A program made the translations under genes and the position numbers. The notes beneath the pieces were generated by a model, which was not told the origin of the DNA, made no database searches, and saw only the letters and a list, made by a program, of their open reading frames with translations. This document shows, piece by piece, positions 26,921-35,851 of a DNA stretch of 64,000 nt (its first letter is position 1; each line of letters opens with the position of its first letter). Source of the stretch: Paracoccus tibetensis (lineage in GTDB: Bacteria; Pseudomonadota; Alphaproteobacteria; Rhodobacterales; Rhodobacteraceae); assembly GCF_900102505.1 (NCBI RefSeq), contig NZ_FMVT01000002.1, forward strand, positions 124,001-188,000, written 5' to 3'.

Positions 26921-29701
26921 ATGCCCATCCAGACCGGAACCGACACCGCCAAGACGCGCCGCACGCTCAGCGCGGGCGCGCAAAGCGTCGACTACTACTC
27001 GATCGCCGCCGCCACCGAGGCGGGCCTGGGCGACTTCTCGAAGCTGCCGGCCGCGCTGAAGGTCGTGCTGGAGAACATGCTGCGCTTCGAGGATGGCGGC
27101 TTCACCGTCAGCACCGACGACATCAAGGCCTTTGCGCAATGGGCGGCCGATGGCGGCAAGAGCGCCCGCGAGATCGCCTACCGCCCCGCCCGGGTGCTGA
27201 TGCAGGACTTCACCGGCGTTCCGGCGGTCGTCGACCTTGCCGCGATGCGCGACGGGATCAAGGCCCTTGGCGGCGATGCGCAGAAGATCAACCCGCTGAA
27301 CCCGGTCGATCTGGTCATCGACCACTCGGTCATGATCGACGAGTTCGGCACCCCCCGCGCCTTCCAGCGCAACGTCGAGCTGGAATACGAGCGCAACATG
27401 GAGCGCTACACGTTCCTGAAATGGGGTCAGAAGGCGTTCAACAACTTCCGCGTGGTCCCGCCCGGCACCGGCATCTGCCATCAGGTGAACCTGGAATACC
27501 TGGCCCAGACCGTCTGGACCGACACCGACCAGAACGGCAAGACCGTCGCCTACCCGGACACGCTGGTCGGCACCGACAGCCACACGACCATGGTCAACGG
27601 CCTTGCGGTCCTTGGCTGGGGCGTCGGCGGGATCGAGGCCGAGGCCGCGATGCTGGGTCAGCCCATCTCGATGCTGATCCCCGAGGTCGTCGGCTTCAAG
27701 GTCACCGGCGCGCTGCGCGAGGGCGTGACCGCCACCGACCTGGTGCTGAAGGTCACCCAGATGCTGCGCGCCCACGGCGTCGTCGGCAAGTTCGTCGAGT
27801 TCTTTGGCGAGGGTCTTGACCACATGCCGCTGGCCGACCGCGCGACCATCGCCAACATGGCACCCGAATACGGCGCCACCTGCGGCTTCTTCCCGATCGA
27901 CGACGAGACGCTGCGCTACCTCCGCCAGACCGGCCGCGAGGAAGACCGCATCGCCCTGGTCGAGGCCTATGCCAAGGAAAACGGCTTCTGGCGCACGGCG
28001 GACTACGCGCCCGTCTATTCCTCGACGCTGGAGCTGGACCAGAGCACCGTCGTTCCCGCCATCTCGGGCCCCAAGCGCCCGCAGGACCACGTGCCGCTGA
28101 CCGACGCCTCGCGCGTCTTCGGCGAATACATCAAGGGGATGCGTCCCGCCGCCTCGGTCTCGCTGGCCGAGAAGGAGAAGATGACGGCCGAGGCCGGCTC
28201 GCCCGATCCCGCGCCGCAGCAGATCCCCGGCGGCGATCACGGCCACCTGAACAGCGCCCCGGTCGAGGGCGAGGACTACAAGCTGCGTGACGGCTCGGTC
28301 GTGATCGCCTCGATCACCTCCTGCACCAACACCTCGAACCCCTATGTGCTGATGGCCGCCGGCCTCGTGGCCCGGAAGGCGCGCGACCTCGGCCTGACCC
28401 GCAAGCCCTGGGTCAAGACCTCGCTCGCCCCCGGCTCGCAGGTCGTCGAGGAATACCTCAAGGCCGCCGGCCTGCAGGAGGACCTGGACGCGCTCGGCTT
28501 CAACCTCGTCGGCTTCGGCTGCACGACCTGCATCGGCAACTCGGGCCCGCTGCAGCCGGAAATCTCGAAGGCGATCAACGACAACGACCTGGTCGCGGTC
28601 TCGGTCCTGTCGGGCAACCGCAACTTCGAGGGCCGCATCTCGCCCGACGTGCGCGCGAACTACCTCGCCTCGCCCCCGCTGGTCGTGGCCTATGCCATCG
28701 CCGGCGACATGAACATCGACGTGACCAAGGACCCGCTGGCCCATACCCCGGACGGCAAGCCGGTCTATCTCAAGGACATCTGGCCGACCTCGAAAGAGGT
28801 CTCGGACATGGTCCACAACATCGTCACGCGCGAGATGTTTCAGACCAAGTATGCCGACGTCTTCAAGGGCGACGAGCGCTGGCAGGGCGTCGAGGTCACC
28901 GACAGCGAGACCTATGACTGGCCCGCGTCGTCGACCTACATCCAGAACCCGCCCTACTTCCAAGGCATGTCGAAAGAGCCGGGCACGATCAGCGACGTCA
29001 AGGGCGCCCGCGTCCTGGCGCTGCTGGGCGACATGATCACCACCGACCACATCTCGCCCGCGGGCAGCTTCAAGCCAACCACCCCGGCCGGCAAGTACCT
29101 GACCGAGCGCCAGGTCTCGCCGCGTGATTTCAACAGCTACGGCTCGCGCCGCGGCAACCACGAGATCATGATGCGCGGCACCTTCGCCAATATCCGCATC
29201 CGGAACGAGATGCTGGACGGCGTCGAGGGCGGCTACACCAAGGGCCCGAACGGCGAGCAGGAGGCGATCTTCGACGCCGCCATGCAATATGCCGACCAAG
29301 GCACGCCGCTGGTGATCTTCGGCGGCAAGGAATACGGCGCCGGCTCGTCGCGTGACTGGGCGGCCAAGGGCACCAACCTCCTCGGCGTCAATGCGGTCAT
29401 CGCGGAAAGCTTCGAGCGCATCCACCGCTCGAACCTCGTCGGCATGGGCGTCGTCCCCTTCGAGTTCACGAACGGCGACACCCGCCACTCGCTGAACCTG
29501 ACCGGCGACGAGACCATCACGATCGAGGGCCTCTCGGGCGAGTTCAAGCCGCTGTCCATGGTGCCCTGCACCATCACCTACGCGGACGGCACCGAGAAGA
29601 CGATCCAGCTGAAGGCCCGCGTCGATACCGAGGTCGAGATCGACTACCTCAAGAACGGCGGCGTGCTGCACTACGTGCTGCGCAACCTCGCCGCCGCCTG
29701 A
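26921..29701 (+). CDS. acnA: Aconitate hydratase A
   Basis: Fe-S enzyme of 926 aa, the full length of AcnA/IRP-type aconitases, interconverting citrate and isocitrate in the TCA cycle. Three cluster Cys are visible: [11 protein letters not shown] near 467, and [10 protein letters not shown] near 533 and 536. The active-site blocks [19 protein letters not shown] and [14 protein letters not shown] are intact. GGAGG precedes the ATG at 26921. The gene is monocistronic: divergent upstream neighbour, strong terminator downstream. Confidence 0.98.
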   Translation: MPIQTGTDTAKTRRTLSAGAQSVDYYSIAAATEAGLGDFSKLPAALKVVLENMLRFEDGGFTVSTDDIKAFAQWAADGGKSAREIAYRPARVLMQDFTGVPAVVDLAAMRDGIKALGGDAQKINPLNPVDLVIDHSVMIDEFGTPRAFQRNVELEYERNMERYTFLKWGQKAFNNFRVVPPGTGICHQVNLEYLAQTVWTDTDQNGKTVAYPDTLVGTDSHTTMVNGLAVLGWGVGGIEAEAAMLGQPISMLIPEVVGFKVTGALREGVTATDLVLKVTQMLRAHGVVGKFVEFFGEGLDHMPLADRATIANMAPEYGATCGFFPIDDETLRYLRQTGREEDRIALVEAYAKENGFWRTADYAPVYSSTLELDQSTVVPAISGPKRPQDHVPLTDASRVFGEYIKGMRPAASVSLAEKEKMTAEAGSPDPAPQQIPGGDHGHLNSAPVEGEDYKLRDGSVVIASITSCTNTSNPYVLMAAGLVARKARDLGLTRKPWVKTSLAPGSQVVEEYLKAAGLQEDLDALGFNLVGFGCTTCIGNSGPLQPEISKAINDNDLVAVSVLSGNRNFEGRISPDVRANYLASPPLVVAYAIAGDMNIDVTKDPLAHTPDGKPVYLKDIWPTSKEVSDMVHNIVTREMFQTKYADVFKGDERWQGVEVTDSETYDWPASSTYIQNPPYFQGMSKEPGTISDVKGARVLALLGDMITTDHISPAGSFKPTTPAGKYLTERQVSPRDFNSYGSRRGNHEIMMRGTFANIRIRNEMLDGVEGGYTKGPNGEQEAIFDAAMQYADQGTPLVIFGGKEYGAGSSRDWAAKGTNLLGVNAVIAESFERIHRSNLVGMGVVPFEFTNGDTRHSLNLTGDETITIEGLSGEFKPLSMVPCTITYADGTEKTIQLKARVDTEVEIDYLKNGGVLHYVLRNLAAA

Positions 29702-29720
29702 TCCGGCGCTCGTGACAAAG

Positions 29721-29749
29721 AAAACCCCCGGCAGACCGCCGGGGGTTTT
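29721..29749 (+). terminator. Intrinsic terminator after acnA
   Basis: A perfect 12-bp stem (29721-29732 with 29738-29749, arms AAAACCCCCGGC and GCCGGGGGTTTT) with loop AGACC and a U run begins 20 bp after the acnA stop. The A run on the other arm lets it work in both directions. Confidence 0.92.
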
Positions 29750-29803
29750 TCGTTGCGAGCTTAAAATCTGTATTCTCGAGTGAAGAAGAAGCACCGCGCC
29801 GCC

Positions 29804-29865
29804 CCTTCTTCTTCATGAAAATATCCGCGGGGGAGCCTGCGCAGCAGGCGGGGGCGGCAGCCCCC
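29804..29865. repeat. Intergenic repeat, copy 2 (CTTCTTCTTC...AAATATCC...GC-hairpins)
   Basis: Between convergent acnA and ggt: CTTCTTCTTCATGA-AAATATCC-GCGGGGG, then two stems, GCCTGC-GCA-GCAGGC (29835-29849) and GGGGGC-GGCA-GCCCCC (29850-29865). Same order of elements as the copy at 24971, again at a convergent gene junction. Confidence 0.65.
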
Positions 29866-29878
29866 TGCCCGCTCGCCG

Positions 29879-31684
29879 TCAGCCCCCGATGGCGATCCCC
29901 TCGCGCCGCGGATCGGCCCCGCCTTCCAGGATCTCCGGCCCGATCACGATGCCCTGCAGGCCCGAGGTCAGTTCGGTCTCGTTCAGCTCGAAGCCAAGCG
30001 CGGTCAGCTCGTCCGTCAGCACGGCGGGGAGTCCCGCCTCGATGTCCATCGGGCCGAAGCGGTTCACGATGTTCGGGCTGGCGATCGCCTCCTGAATGTT
30101 CAGGTCCCAGTCCAGGTGGGCGATGATGGCCTTGGCCACATAGCCGATGATCCGGCTGCCGCCCGGCGAGCCGATGACCATGACGGGCGCGCCGTCCTGC
30201 ATCACGATGGTCGGCGCCATGGACGAGCGCGGCCGCTTGCCTGGAGCGATGGCGTTCGCGATGGGCCATCCGTCCGCGTCATGCGTCTCGAAGCTGAAAT
30301 CGGTCAACTCGTTGTTCAGGAGGAACCCGCCCGCCATCACGCGCGAGCCGAAGCCGTTCTCGATGGTCGTGGTCATCGACAGGGCGTTCCCGTCGGCGTC
30401 CACGATCGAGATATGGGTGGTCGAAGGCAGCTCCAGCGCGCTGTCCTGGCCCCAGAGCGAGGCGTGGCTCCAGCCCGGCTGGCCCGGCGTGACCTCGGGC
30501 AGGCTGTCGTCGCCCTGCAGAAGCTCGGCGCGTTTGTCCAGGTAGGCGCGGTCGATCAGCCCCTCGGTCGGCATGGGCACGAAGTCCACGTCGGCCATGT
30601 AGCGGCCCCGGTCGGCGAAGGCGAGGCGCGAGGCGTCGCCGATCAGGCGCCAGGCCTCGGGGCTCTCGGGGCCCATTGCGCCCAGGTCGAACCCTTCCAG
30701 CATCCCGAGGATCTGCCCCACCGTCAGTCCACCCGACGAGGGCGGGCCCATGCCGCAGACGTCATGGGCGCGGTATTCGACGCAGACCGCCGGACGCTCG
30801 ACCACGCGATAGGCGGCGAGGTCCTGAAGCGACAGAAGGCCCGGATTGTCCTCGGCCCCGCGCACCGCCGCGACAATCTCCTGCGCGATCTCGCCGCGGT
30901 AGAAGGCGTCCGCGCCCTCGGCGGCCAAGGCGCGCAGTGTCTCGGCATAGGCCGGGTTGGTCAGCGTCGTGCCCTCGGCCACCGGCGCGCCATCCGGGAA
31001 GAAGTAGTCGGTCGTGGCAGCGTAGCGTGCCAGCGCGTCCCCCTCGCCGGCGACCAGCGTGGCGAGGCGGGGCGAGACGGTGAAGCCGTCCTCGGCCAGG
31101 CGGATGCCGTCCTCGAAAAGGCTCGCCCAGTTCGCGCGGCCCCATTTGCGATGCGCCATCTCCATCAGCGCCGGCGTTCCGGGCGTGCCGACCGAGCGGC
31201 CGCCGACCACCGCCTCCATGAAGGCCAGCGGCTCGCCCTCCTCGTTCTGAAAGAGGGTCGGCGTCGCGGCGAGGGGCGCTGTCTCGCGGCCGTCGAGGGT
31301 CGTCACCTCGCCCGTCTCGGCGTCGTAAAAGACGACGAAGGCGCCGCCGCCGAGGCCCGAGCTTTGCGGCTCGACGAGGCCGAGGACGACCTGCACCGCG
31401 ACCATCGCATCGGCCGCGCTGCCGCCCGCCTCGAGCACCCGCGCCCCGGCTTCGACCGCCAGGGGATGGGCCGCGCTGACCATCCAGTTCTCGGCCGTGA
31501 CCGGGGTGCTTTCGGATTTCGCGGTCAGCCCGTCTTGCGCCGCCTCGGTCAGATCGCCGAAGCCCTCGGTCCTGACGTCGAAGCCGGATGCGCCCTCGGG
31601 CGCGACGGCATCCGCCGCCTGCTGCGCCCCCGCCATGGCCGCGCTGCCGAGCAGCAGCGCCAGTGCCAGACCTGTCCGTGTCAT
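29879..31684 (-). CDS. ggt: Gamma-glutamyltransferase (periplasmic)
   Basis: Ntn-hydrolase proenzyme of 601 aa with signal peptide (about residues 1-20, cleavage after MAGA). The large-subunit blocks AAHPLAVEAGARVLEAGG, QSSGLGGGAFVV and DGRETAP are present, and the autoprocessing site STTHISIVD falls near residue 420, where Thr becomes the N-terminal nucleophile of the small subunit; SPGGSRIIGYV lies further on. It transfers or hydrolyses gamma-glutamyl groups of glutathione in the periplasm. The start at 31684 has GGAGG eight bases upstream. It lies between acnA and the ccm genes. Confidence 0.96.
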   Translation of the reverse strand: MTRTGLALALLLGSAAMAGAQQAADAVAPEGASGFDVRTEGFGDLTEAAQDGLTAKSESTPVTAENWMVSAAHPLAVEAGARVLEAGGSAADAMVAVQVVLGLVEPQSSGLGGGAFVVFYDAETGEVTTLDGRETAPLAATPTLFQNEEGEPLAFMEAVVGGRSVGTPGTPALMEMAHRKWGRANWASLFEDGIRLAEDGFTVSPRLATLVAGEGDALARYAATTDYFFPDGAPVAEGTTLTNPAYAETLRALAAEGADAFYRGEIAQEIVAAVRGAEDNPGLLSLQDLAAYRVVERPAVCVEYRAHDVCGMGPPSSGGLTVGQILGMLEGFDLGAMGPESPEAWRLIGDASRLAFADRGRYMADVDFVPMPTEGLIDRAYLDKRAELLQGDDSLPEVTPGQPGWSHASLWGQDSALELPSTTHISIVDADGNALSMTTTIENGFGSRVMAGGFLLNNELTDFSFETHDADGWPIANAIAPGKRPRSSMAPTIVMQDGAPVMVIGSPGGSRIIGYVAKAIIAHLDWDLNIQEAIASPNIVNRFGPMDIEAGLPAVLTDELTALGFELNETELTSGLQGIVIGPEILEGGADPRREGIAIGG

Positions 31685-31751
31685 GCCAGACCCTCCCCTT
31701 GATGTGATGGGAGAAGTTTGGCCTGCACATAATGCGGGTGCAACCCGCGGC

Positions 31752-32294
31752 TTACTCCTCGGCGGAAAGCGCCGCGTCGAGCTGCGGGCGGAAGCGGGTC
31801 TCGTAATCGGCATCGACCAGCGGGCCGGCAAAGCGGTAGAGGACGTTGCCCTGCCCGTCGAGGATGAAGGTCTCGGGCGGGGCGGTCACGCCCCAATCGA
31901 TCGCCGCGCGGCCGCGCGGGTCGTCCGCGATGGCGGCAAAGGGATCGCCGTCCTGCGCCAGGAAGGACAGCGCGTTGGAGGGGTTGTCGCGCAGGGCGAT
32001 GCCATAGACGGGGATCTCCTGCGAGAGCTGCATCAGCGTCGGATGCTCCAGCCGGCAGGGCGGGCACCAGCTGGCCCAGAAATTCACCAGCTTGACGCCC
32101 GGCTCGGCCAGCATCTCGACCGTCAGCGGCGTCTTGCCCTCCAGGGCGCCCTCGGGCACCGGCGGGGCGCTGCTGCCGACGATGGCCGAGGGGACCACGC
32201 CCGGCTCGTCCCGGTTCATGCCCCAGAGGAAGGTGACCGCCAGTGCGGCGAACAGCGCCGGCGGCAGGATGACCAGCGGCGAGAACCTAGCCAT
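31752..32294 (-). CDS. ccmG: Thiol:disulfide interchange protein CcmG/DsbE
   Basis: Membrane-anchored thioredoxin-like protein of 180 aa with an N-terminal membrane segment (about 6-24) and the redox motif WCPPC at 76-80. The segment VTAPPETFILDGQG contains the cis-Pro expected in the family. It reduces apocytochrome c in the periplasm before haem attachment. The start (32294) lies inside the end of ccmD (8-bp overlap). An earlier in-frame start would add 30 residues before the membrane segment and is unlikely. Confidence 0.95.
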   Translation of the reverse strand: MARFSPLVILPPALFAALAVTFLWGMNRDEPGVVPSAIVGSSAPPVPEGALEGKTPLTVEMLAEPGVKLVNFWASWCPPCRLEHPTLMQLSQEIPVYGIALRDNPSNALSFLAQDGDPFAAIADDPRGRAAIDWGVTAPPETFILDGQGNVLYRFAGPLVDADYETRFRPQLDAALSAEE

Positions 32295-32439
32295 TGTCGC
32301 TCCGTCTTTCGTGGGTCTCAAGCGCGCGGCGGGCGCGGGCATTGGCGGCCAGCGTGTGCCAGACAAGGCCTCCCAGCAGCGCAAGCCCGATCCCGTAGGA
32401 GGCGAGCACGGCGAAGGCGTAGCGGCCGAGGTCGATCAT
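32287..32439 (-). CDS. ccmD: Haem exporter protein CcmD
   Basis: Small protein of 50 aa with one membrane segment (about 6-28) and a basic tail (ANARARRALETHERR), the usual CcmD pattern. It stabilises the CcmABC/E haem-handling complex. It is recognised mainly from position: ATGA overlap with ccmC upstream and 8-bp overlap with ccmG downstream. Confidence 0.9.
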   Translation of the reverse strand: MIDLGRYAFAVLASYGIGLALLGGLVWHTLAANARARRALETHERRSDNG

Positions 32440-33161
32440 GCGCGCGTCTCCCGTGCCAGAAGCGCGGCGAGGCGGCGCTTGCGGATCTCGGTGCGGGTGC
32501 GGATCAGCAGCAGGGTCAGGAACAGCAGCCCGAAGCCGATCATCGCGAGATAGAGAGGATAGCGGTAGACATGGCTCATCCGCTCGCCGGACTGCACCGA
32601 GAGGCTGGCGCCCTGGTGCAGACCCTGGCTCCAGAAGAGGACCGCGTAGCGCGAGAGCAGCGCGAAGACCGAGCCGACGAGGCAGAGAACCCCTGTCAGG
32701 TCGGCGGCGCTGTCCGGGTCCTCGATCGCCGACCAGAGGGCGATGTAGCCCAGGTAGAAGAGAAACAGGATCAGGAACGAGGTCAGGCGCGGGTCCCATT
32801 CCCACCACGTTCCCCACATCGGCTGGCCCCAGAGCGCGCCGGTCGCCAGCGCGATCAGCGTCATCACCGCGCCGATGGGGGCGGCGGCCTTGGCGGCCAG
32901 CGCGCTGACATGGTGGCGGCGGATGATCCAGATGAGCGAGGCGACCAGCATCATCACCCAGATGTTGATCGCCATCATCGCCGCCGGCACGTGCAGGAAG
33001 ACGATCTTGACCGTCGAGCCCTGGCGGAAGTCGTCCGGCGTCAGGAAGCCCCAGCCGAGCCCTCCGACCGTGCCGATGACGGCGCCGGCGGCGACCCAGG
33101 GCAGCATCCTGCCCGAGACCTGCATGAACCTGACGGGGTTGGCGTATTCCCAGAGCGACAT
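32436..33161 (-). CDS. ccmC: Haem transporter/haem-handling protein CcmC
   Basis: Six-span membrane protein of 241 aa. It carries the tryptophan-rich WGQPMWGTWWEWDPR (111-125) that binds haem, and two periplasmic His expected as axial ligands (one in FLHVPA near 57, one in QGLHQGASL). It loads haem onto CcmE. It forms an overlapping unit with ccmD and ccmG; a 53-bp gap separates it from ccmB. Confidence 0.97.
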   Translation of the reverse strand: MSLWEYANPVRFMQVSGRMLPWVAAGAVIGTVGGLGWGFLTPDDFRQGSTVKIVFLHVPAAMMAINIWVMMLVASLIWIIRRHHVSALAAKAAAPIGAVMTLIALATGALWGQPMWGTWWEWDPRLTSFLILFLFYLGYIALWSAIEDPDSAADLTGVLCLVGSVFALLSRYAVLFWSQGLHQGASLSVQSGERMSHVYRYPLYLAMIGFGLLFLTLLLIRTRTEIRKRRLAALLARETRA

Positions 33162-33214
33162 GGGCCTGTCCTATCGGGGGCGGCAGGGACGCTCAAGCCC
33201 CATGAAGGTCGCGG

Positions 33215-33871
33215 TCACCGCAGATTGACCCGCAGCGCGGCCGATGCGGCGAAGGGTATCAGCGCCAGCGCGCCGAGCGTGATGCCGGCAAGGAAGACCA
33301 GCGGGGTCGCGGCGCCCAGACCCTCGGCCCCGCGGCGGGTGACCTCGGCGCCGAAGATCAGCGTCGGGATGTAGAGCGGCAGGACCAGCAGCGACATCAG
33401 CAGCCCGCCGCGGCGCAGGCCCACCGTCAGCGCCGCGCCGAAAGCTCCCAGCATCGACAGGGCCGGCGTGCCGACCAGCAGCGAGACGATGAGCCAAGGC
33501 ATGGCGGCGGGCGGCAGTTGCAAGAGGACGCCGAAGAGCGGCGCGGCAAGGATCAGCGGCAGGCCGGTGGTGATCCAGTGCGCGAGCGCCTTGACGGCCA
33601 CCGCCCCCTCCAGCGGCAGGGGCGCGGTGGCGAGCAGATCGAGGCTTCCGTCCTCGTGATCCAGCGCGAAGATGCGGTCCAGCGAGAGAAGGCAGGCCAG
33701 CAGCGCGCCGACCCACAGGATGCCGGGCGCCACGGGGGCCAGCGCGGCGCGGTCCGGGCCGACCCCGAACGGGACCAGCGCGGACAGGATCAGGAAGAAG
33801 GCGACGCCGAGGCCGAAGCCGCCGCCGGCGCGGACCGCCAGGCGCAGGTCGCGGATCAGCAGCGCCAGCAC
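33215..33871 (-). CDS. ccmB: Haem exporter permease CcmB
   Basis: Membrane protein of 218 aa with about six hydrophobic segments. Typical CcmB features are the N-terminal LLIRDLRLAVR, LDRIFALDHEDGSLDLL and the PLYIPTLIFGAEV segment. It is the permease partner of CcmA in the ABC complex needed to release haem-loaded CcmE. It begins 10 bp after the ccmA stop. Confidence 0.95.
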   Translation of the reverse strand: MLALLIRDLRLAVRAGGGFGLGVAFFLILSALVPFGVGPDRAALAPVAPGILWVGALLACLLSLDRIFALDHEDGSLDLLATAPLPLEGAVAVKALAHWITTGLPLILAAPLFGVLLQLPPAAMPWLIVSLLVGTPALSMLGAFGAALTVGLRRGGLLMSLLVLPLYIPTLIFGAEVTRRGAEGLGAATPLVFLAGITLGALALIPFAASAALRVNLR

Positions 33872-33881
33872 GGGCGGCTCC

Positions 33882-34511
33882 TCATGCGAAGGCCTCGTTG
33901 AAGCTGTGCGGCCGGGCCGGCGCCGCGCCGCTGGCCCGGTAGGGCGTCAGGTCCAGCGCCCGCGCCCCCGCGATCCCCAGCTCGATATGCGTCGCCATCA
34001 GCGCGGCGCCTCCGCCGTCCAGATGCGCTCGGACCACTTCGGCGAAGCGCAGGGTCGAGGCCGCGTCCAGCGAGACCGTCGGCTCGTCCAGCACCCAGAG
34101 CGGCCGCCCGGTCACCATGAGCCGCGCGAGGCCGAGGCGGCGCTTCTGCCCCGCCGACAGCGCCCCCGCCGGACGGTCCGCCAGCGCCTCCAGATCCATC
34201 GCCCGAAGCGCCGCGGCCGCGCCGGTGCCGCCGAAGACCCGCGCCCAGAACGCCAGATTCTCGGCCACGCTCAGCGCCGGCTTGATCCCGTCGGCATGGG
34301 CCGCATAGGCCACCGCGTCCTCGGCCAGCACGATGCTGCCGGCCGCCGGCGGCTGTAGGCCGGCGATGCAGCGCAGCAGCGTCGTCTTGCCGATCCCGTT
34401 CGGGCCGCGCAGGACCAGCGCCTCGCCCGCGTCGAGCGTGAAGCCGAGGCCCTCGATCACCCGCAGGCCGCCGCGCGAGACTGCAAGCCCCTCGGCGGCC
34501 AGCAGTCTCAC
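33882..34511 (-). CDS. ccmA: Haem exporter ATP-binding protein CcmA
   Basis: ABC ATPase of 209 aa, complete: Walker [10 protein letters not shown] at 36-44, signature [14 protein letters not shown], Walker B LWVLDEPT and the switch His in MATHIEL. It powers the CcmABCD complex in cytochrome c maturation. The ATG overlaps the stop of the preceding Mth938-like gene (ATGA). Confidence 0.96.
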   Translation of the reverse strand: MRLLAAEGLAVSRGGLRVIEGLGFTLDAGEALVLRGPNGIGKTTLLRCIAGLQPPAAGSIVLAEDAVAYAAHADGIKPALSVAENLAFWARVFGGTGAAAALRAMDLEALADRPAGALSAGQKRRLGLARLMVTGRPLWVLDEPTVSLDAASTLRFAEVVRAHLDGGGAALMATHIELGIAGARALDLTPYRASGAAPARPHSFNEAFA

Positions 34512-34861
34512 AGCGGCAGAAGCGCGCAGGCGACGCGCCGCCCTTCGCTGCGGGTGACGTTGTAGGTGCGCGCGGCCTGCGGCGAGGGCATGGCCTCGGC
34601 ATGGACCTTCAGCGCGGCAAGTCGGGCGACCAGATCGCGCGGGGCATAGGCCGCCTCGGCGCCGGTGCCGAGGAACAGCACGTCCACCTGCCCCGCCAGC
34701 GCCAGAAGCGGCGCCTCGTCGGCCAGCCCGCCCCAGGGCGTCGCCGTCTCGCCCACCACCAGCACCCCGCCCCGGATCACCTCGCCCGCGACGCGAAAGA
34801 AGCCGGGGCCGTAGCCCTCAATGGTGTTCGTGCCCTCGAAGTCGGCGGAGCGGAAGGCCAT
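34508..34861 (-). CDS. Mth938-like domain protein (DUF498/NDUFAF3 family)
   Basis: Protein of 117 aa with the compact fold of the Mth938/AAMDC/NDUFAF3 family: [29 protein letters not shown] and the C-terminal [18 protein letters not shown]. The mitochondrial relative is a complex I assembly factor; the bacterial role is not settled. Start and stop overlap secF and ccmA, linking it to both. A small gene at this position is, as I recall, standard in Rhodobacter and Paracoccus. Confidence 0.88.
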   Translation of the reverse strand: MAFRSADFEGTNTIEGYGPGFFRVAGEVIRGGVLVVGETATPWGGLADEAPLLALAGQVDVLFLGTGAEAAYAPRDLVARLAALKVHAEAMPSPQAARTYNVTRSEGRRVACALLPL

Positions 34862-35850
34862 CAGACCTCCTCTGCGCCTTCGAAGGGCGAGGCGGACTTC
34901 TTCTTCGTCTCGGGGTCGTTCTTGTCCCAGTTGCGCTTGACGCCCAGCCAGAGGACGACGTTCTTGGCGACGTAGATCGAGGAATAAGTGCCGATCAGGA
35001 TGCCGAAGGTGATCGCGAAGACGAAGCCGCGGATGACGTCGCCGCCCAGCACCAGAAGGGCGATCAGCGCCAGAAGCGTGGTGCCCGAGGTCATGACGGT
35101 GCGCGACAGCGTCTCGTTCACCGACAGGTTCATCAGCTCGCGCAGCGCGCGCTTCTTGTACTTCATCAGGTTCTCGCGCAGCCGGTCGAAGACCACGACG
35201 GTGTCGTTGATCGAATAGCCGACGATGGTCAGCAGCGCCGCGATGGTGGTCAGGTCGAACCGGATCTGGAACAGCGCGAAGATGCCCATGGTGATCAGCA
35301 CGTCATGGATCAGCGACACGATCGCGCCCACGGCGAACTGCCATTCGAACCTGAGCCAGATGTAGATCGAGATCGCCACCAGCGAGGCGAGGACGGCGTA
35401 GATCGCCGTCTGGATCAGCTCGGCCGAGACCTTGGGCCCGACCGATTCCACCGAAGGGAAGGTGATCGAGGGATCGACGGTCTGCAGCGCCGCCTCGACC
35501 GCCAGGATCGTCTCGGGCGTGACGGCCTCGACGCCGTCTTGCGCGCTGATGCGGACCTGCGCGACGTTCTGGTCGGCCCGGAAGCCCGGGTCGAAGACCT
35601 CGGTGATCGCCACGTCGCCAAGATCCAGCGGCGCCAGCGCGGCGCGGTAGGCGCCGACATCGACGGGCTGCGCGCTCTCGGTGCGGATCGTGGTGCCGCC
35701 GCGGAAGTCGATGCCGAAGTTCAGCCCGTTCATGAACAGCACGACGACCGACAGGACCGCCAGCAGCGTCGAGATGCCGAAGGTGATCTTCTGCGCGCGG
35801 AAGAAGTCGATCGCGGTGTGCTCGGGGACGAGTTTCAGACGAAATGCCAT
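34861..35850 (-). CDS. secF: Protein translocase subunit SecF
   Basis: Six-span membrane protein of 329 aa with the SecD/F-type blocks NFGIDFRGGTTI near the N-terminus and GYSINDTVVVFDRLREN in the fourth membrane segment. With SecD it uses the proton gradient to complete export through SecYEG. It lies 1 bp after secD and overlaps the next gene (TGATG). Confidence 0.98.
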   Translation of the reverse strand: MAFRLKLVPEHTAIDFFRAQKITFGISTLLAVLSVVVLFMNGLNFGIDFRGGTTIRTESAQPVDVGAYRAALAPLDLGDVAITEVFDPGFRADQNVAQVRISAQDGVEAVTPETILAVEAALQTVDPSITFPSVESVGPKVSAELIQTAIYAVLASLVAISIYIWLRFEWQFAVGAIVSLIHDVLITMGIFALFQIRFDLTTIAALLTIVGYSINDTVVVFDRLRENLMKYKKRALRELMNLSVNETLSRTVMTSGTTLLALIALLVLGGDVIRGFVFAITFGILIGTYSSIYVAKNVVLWLGVKRNWDKNDPETKKKSASPFEGAEEV

Positions 35851-35851
35851 G

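Noticed and set aside
26897..29794. Long minus-strand open frame opposite acnA
   Set aside because: Antisense of aconitase with biased composition and no motif; acnA on the plus strand is complete and well started.
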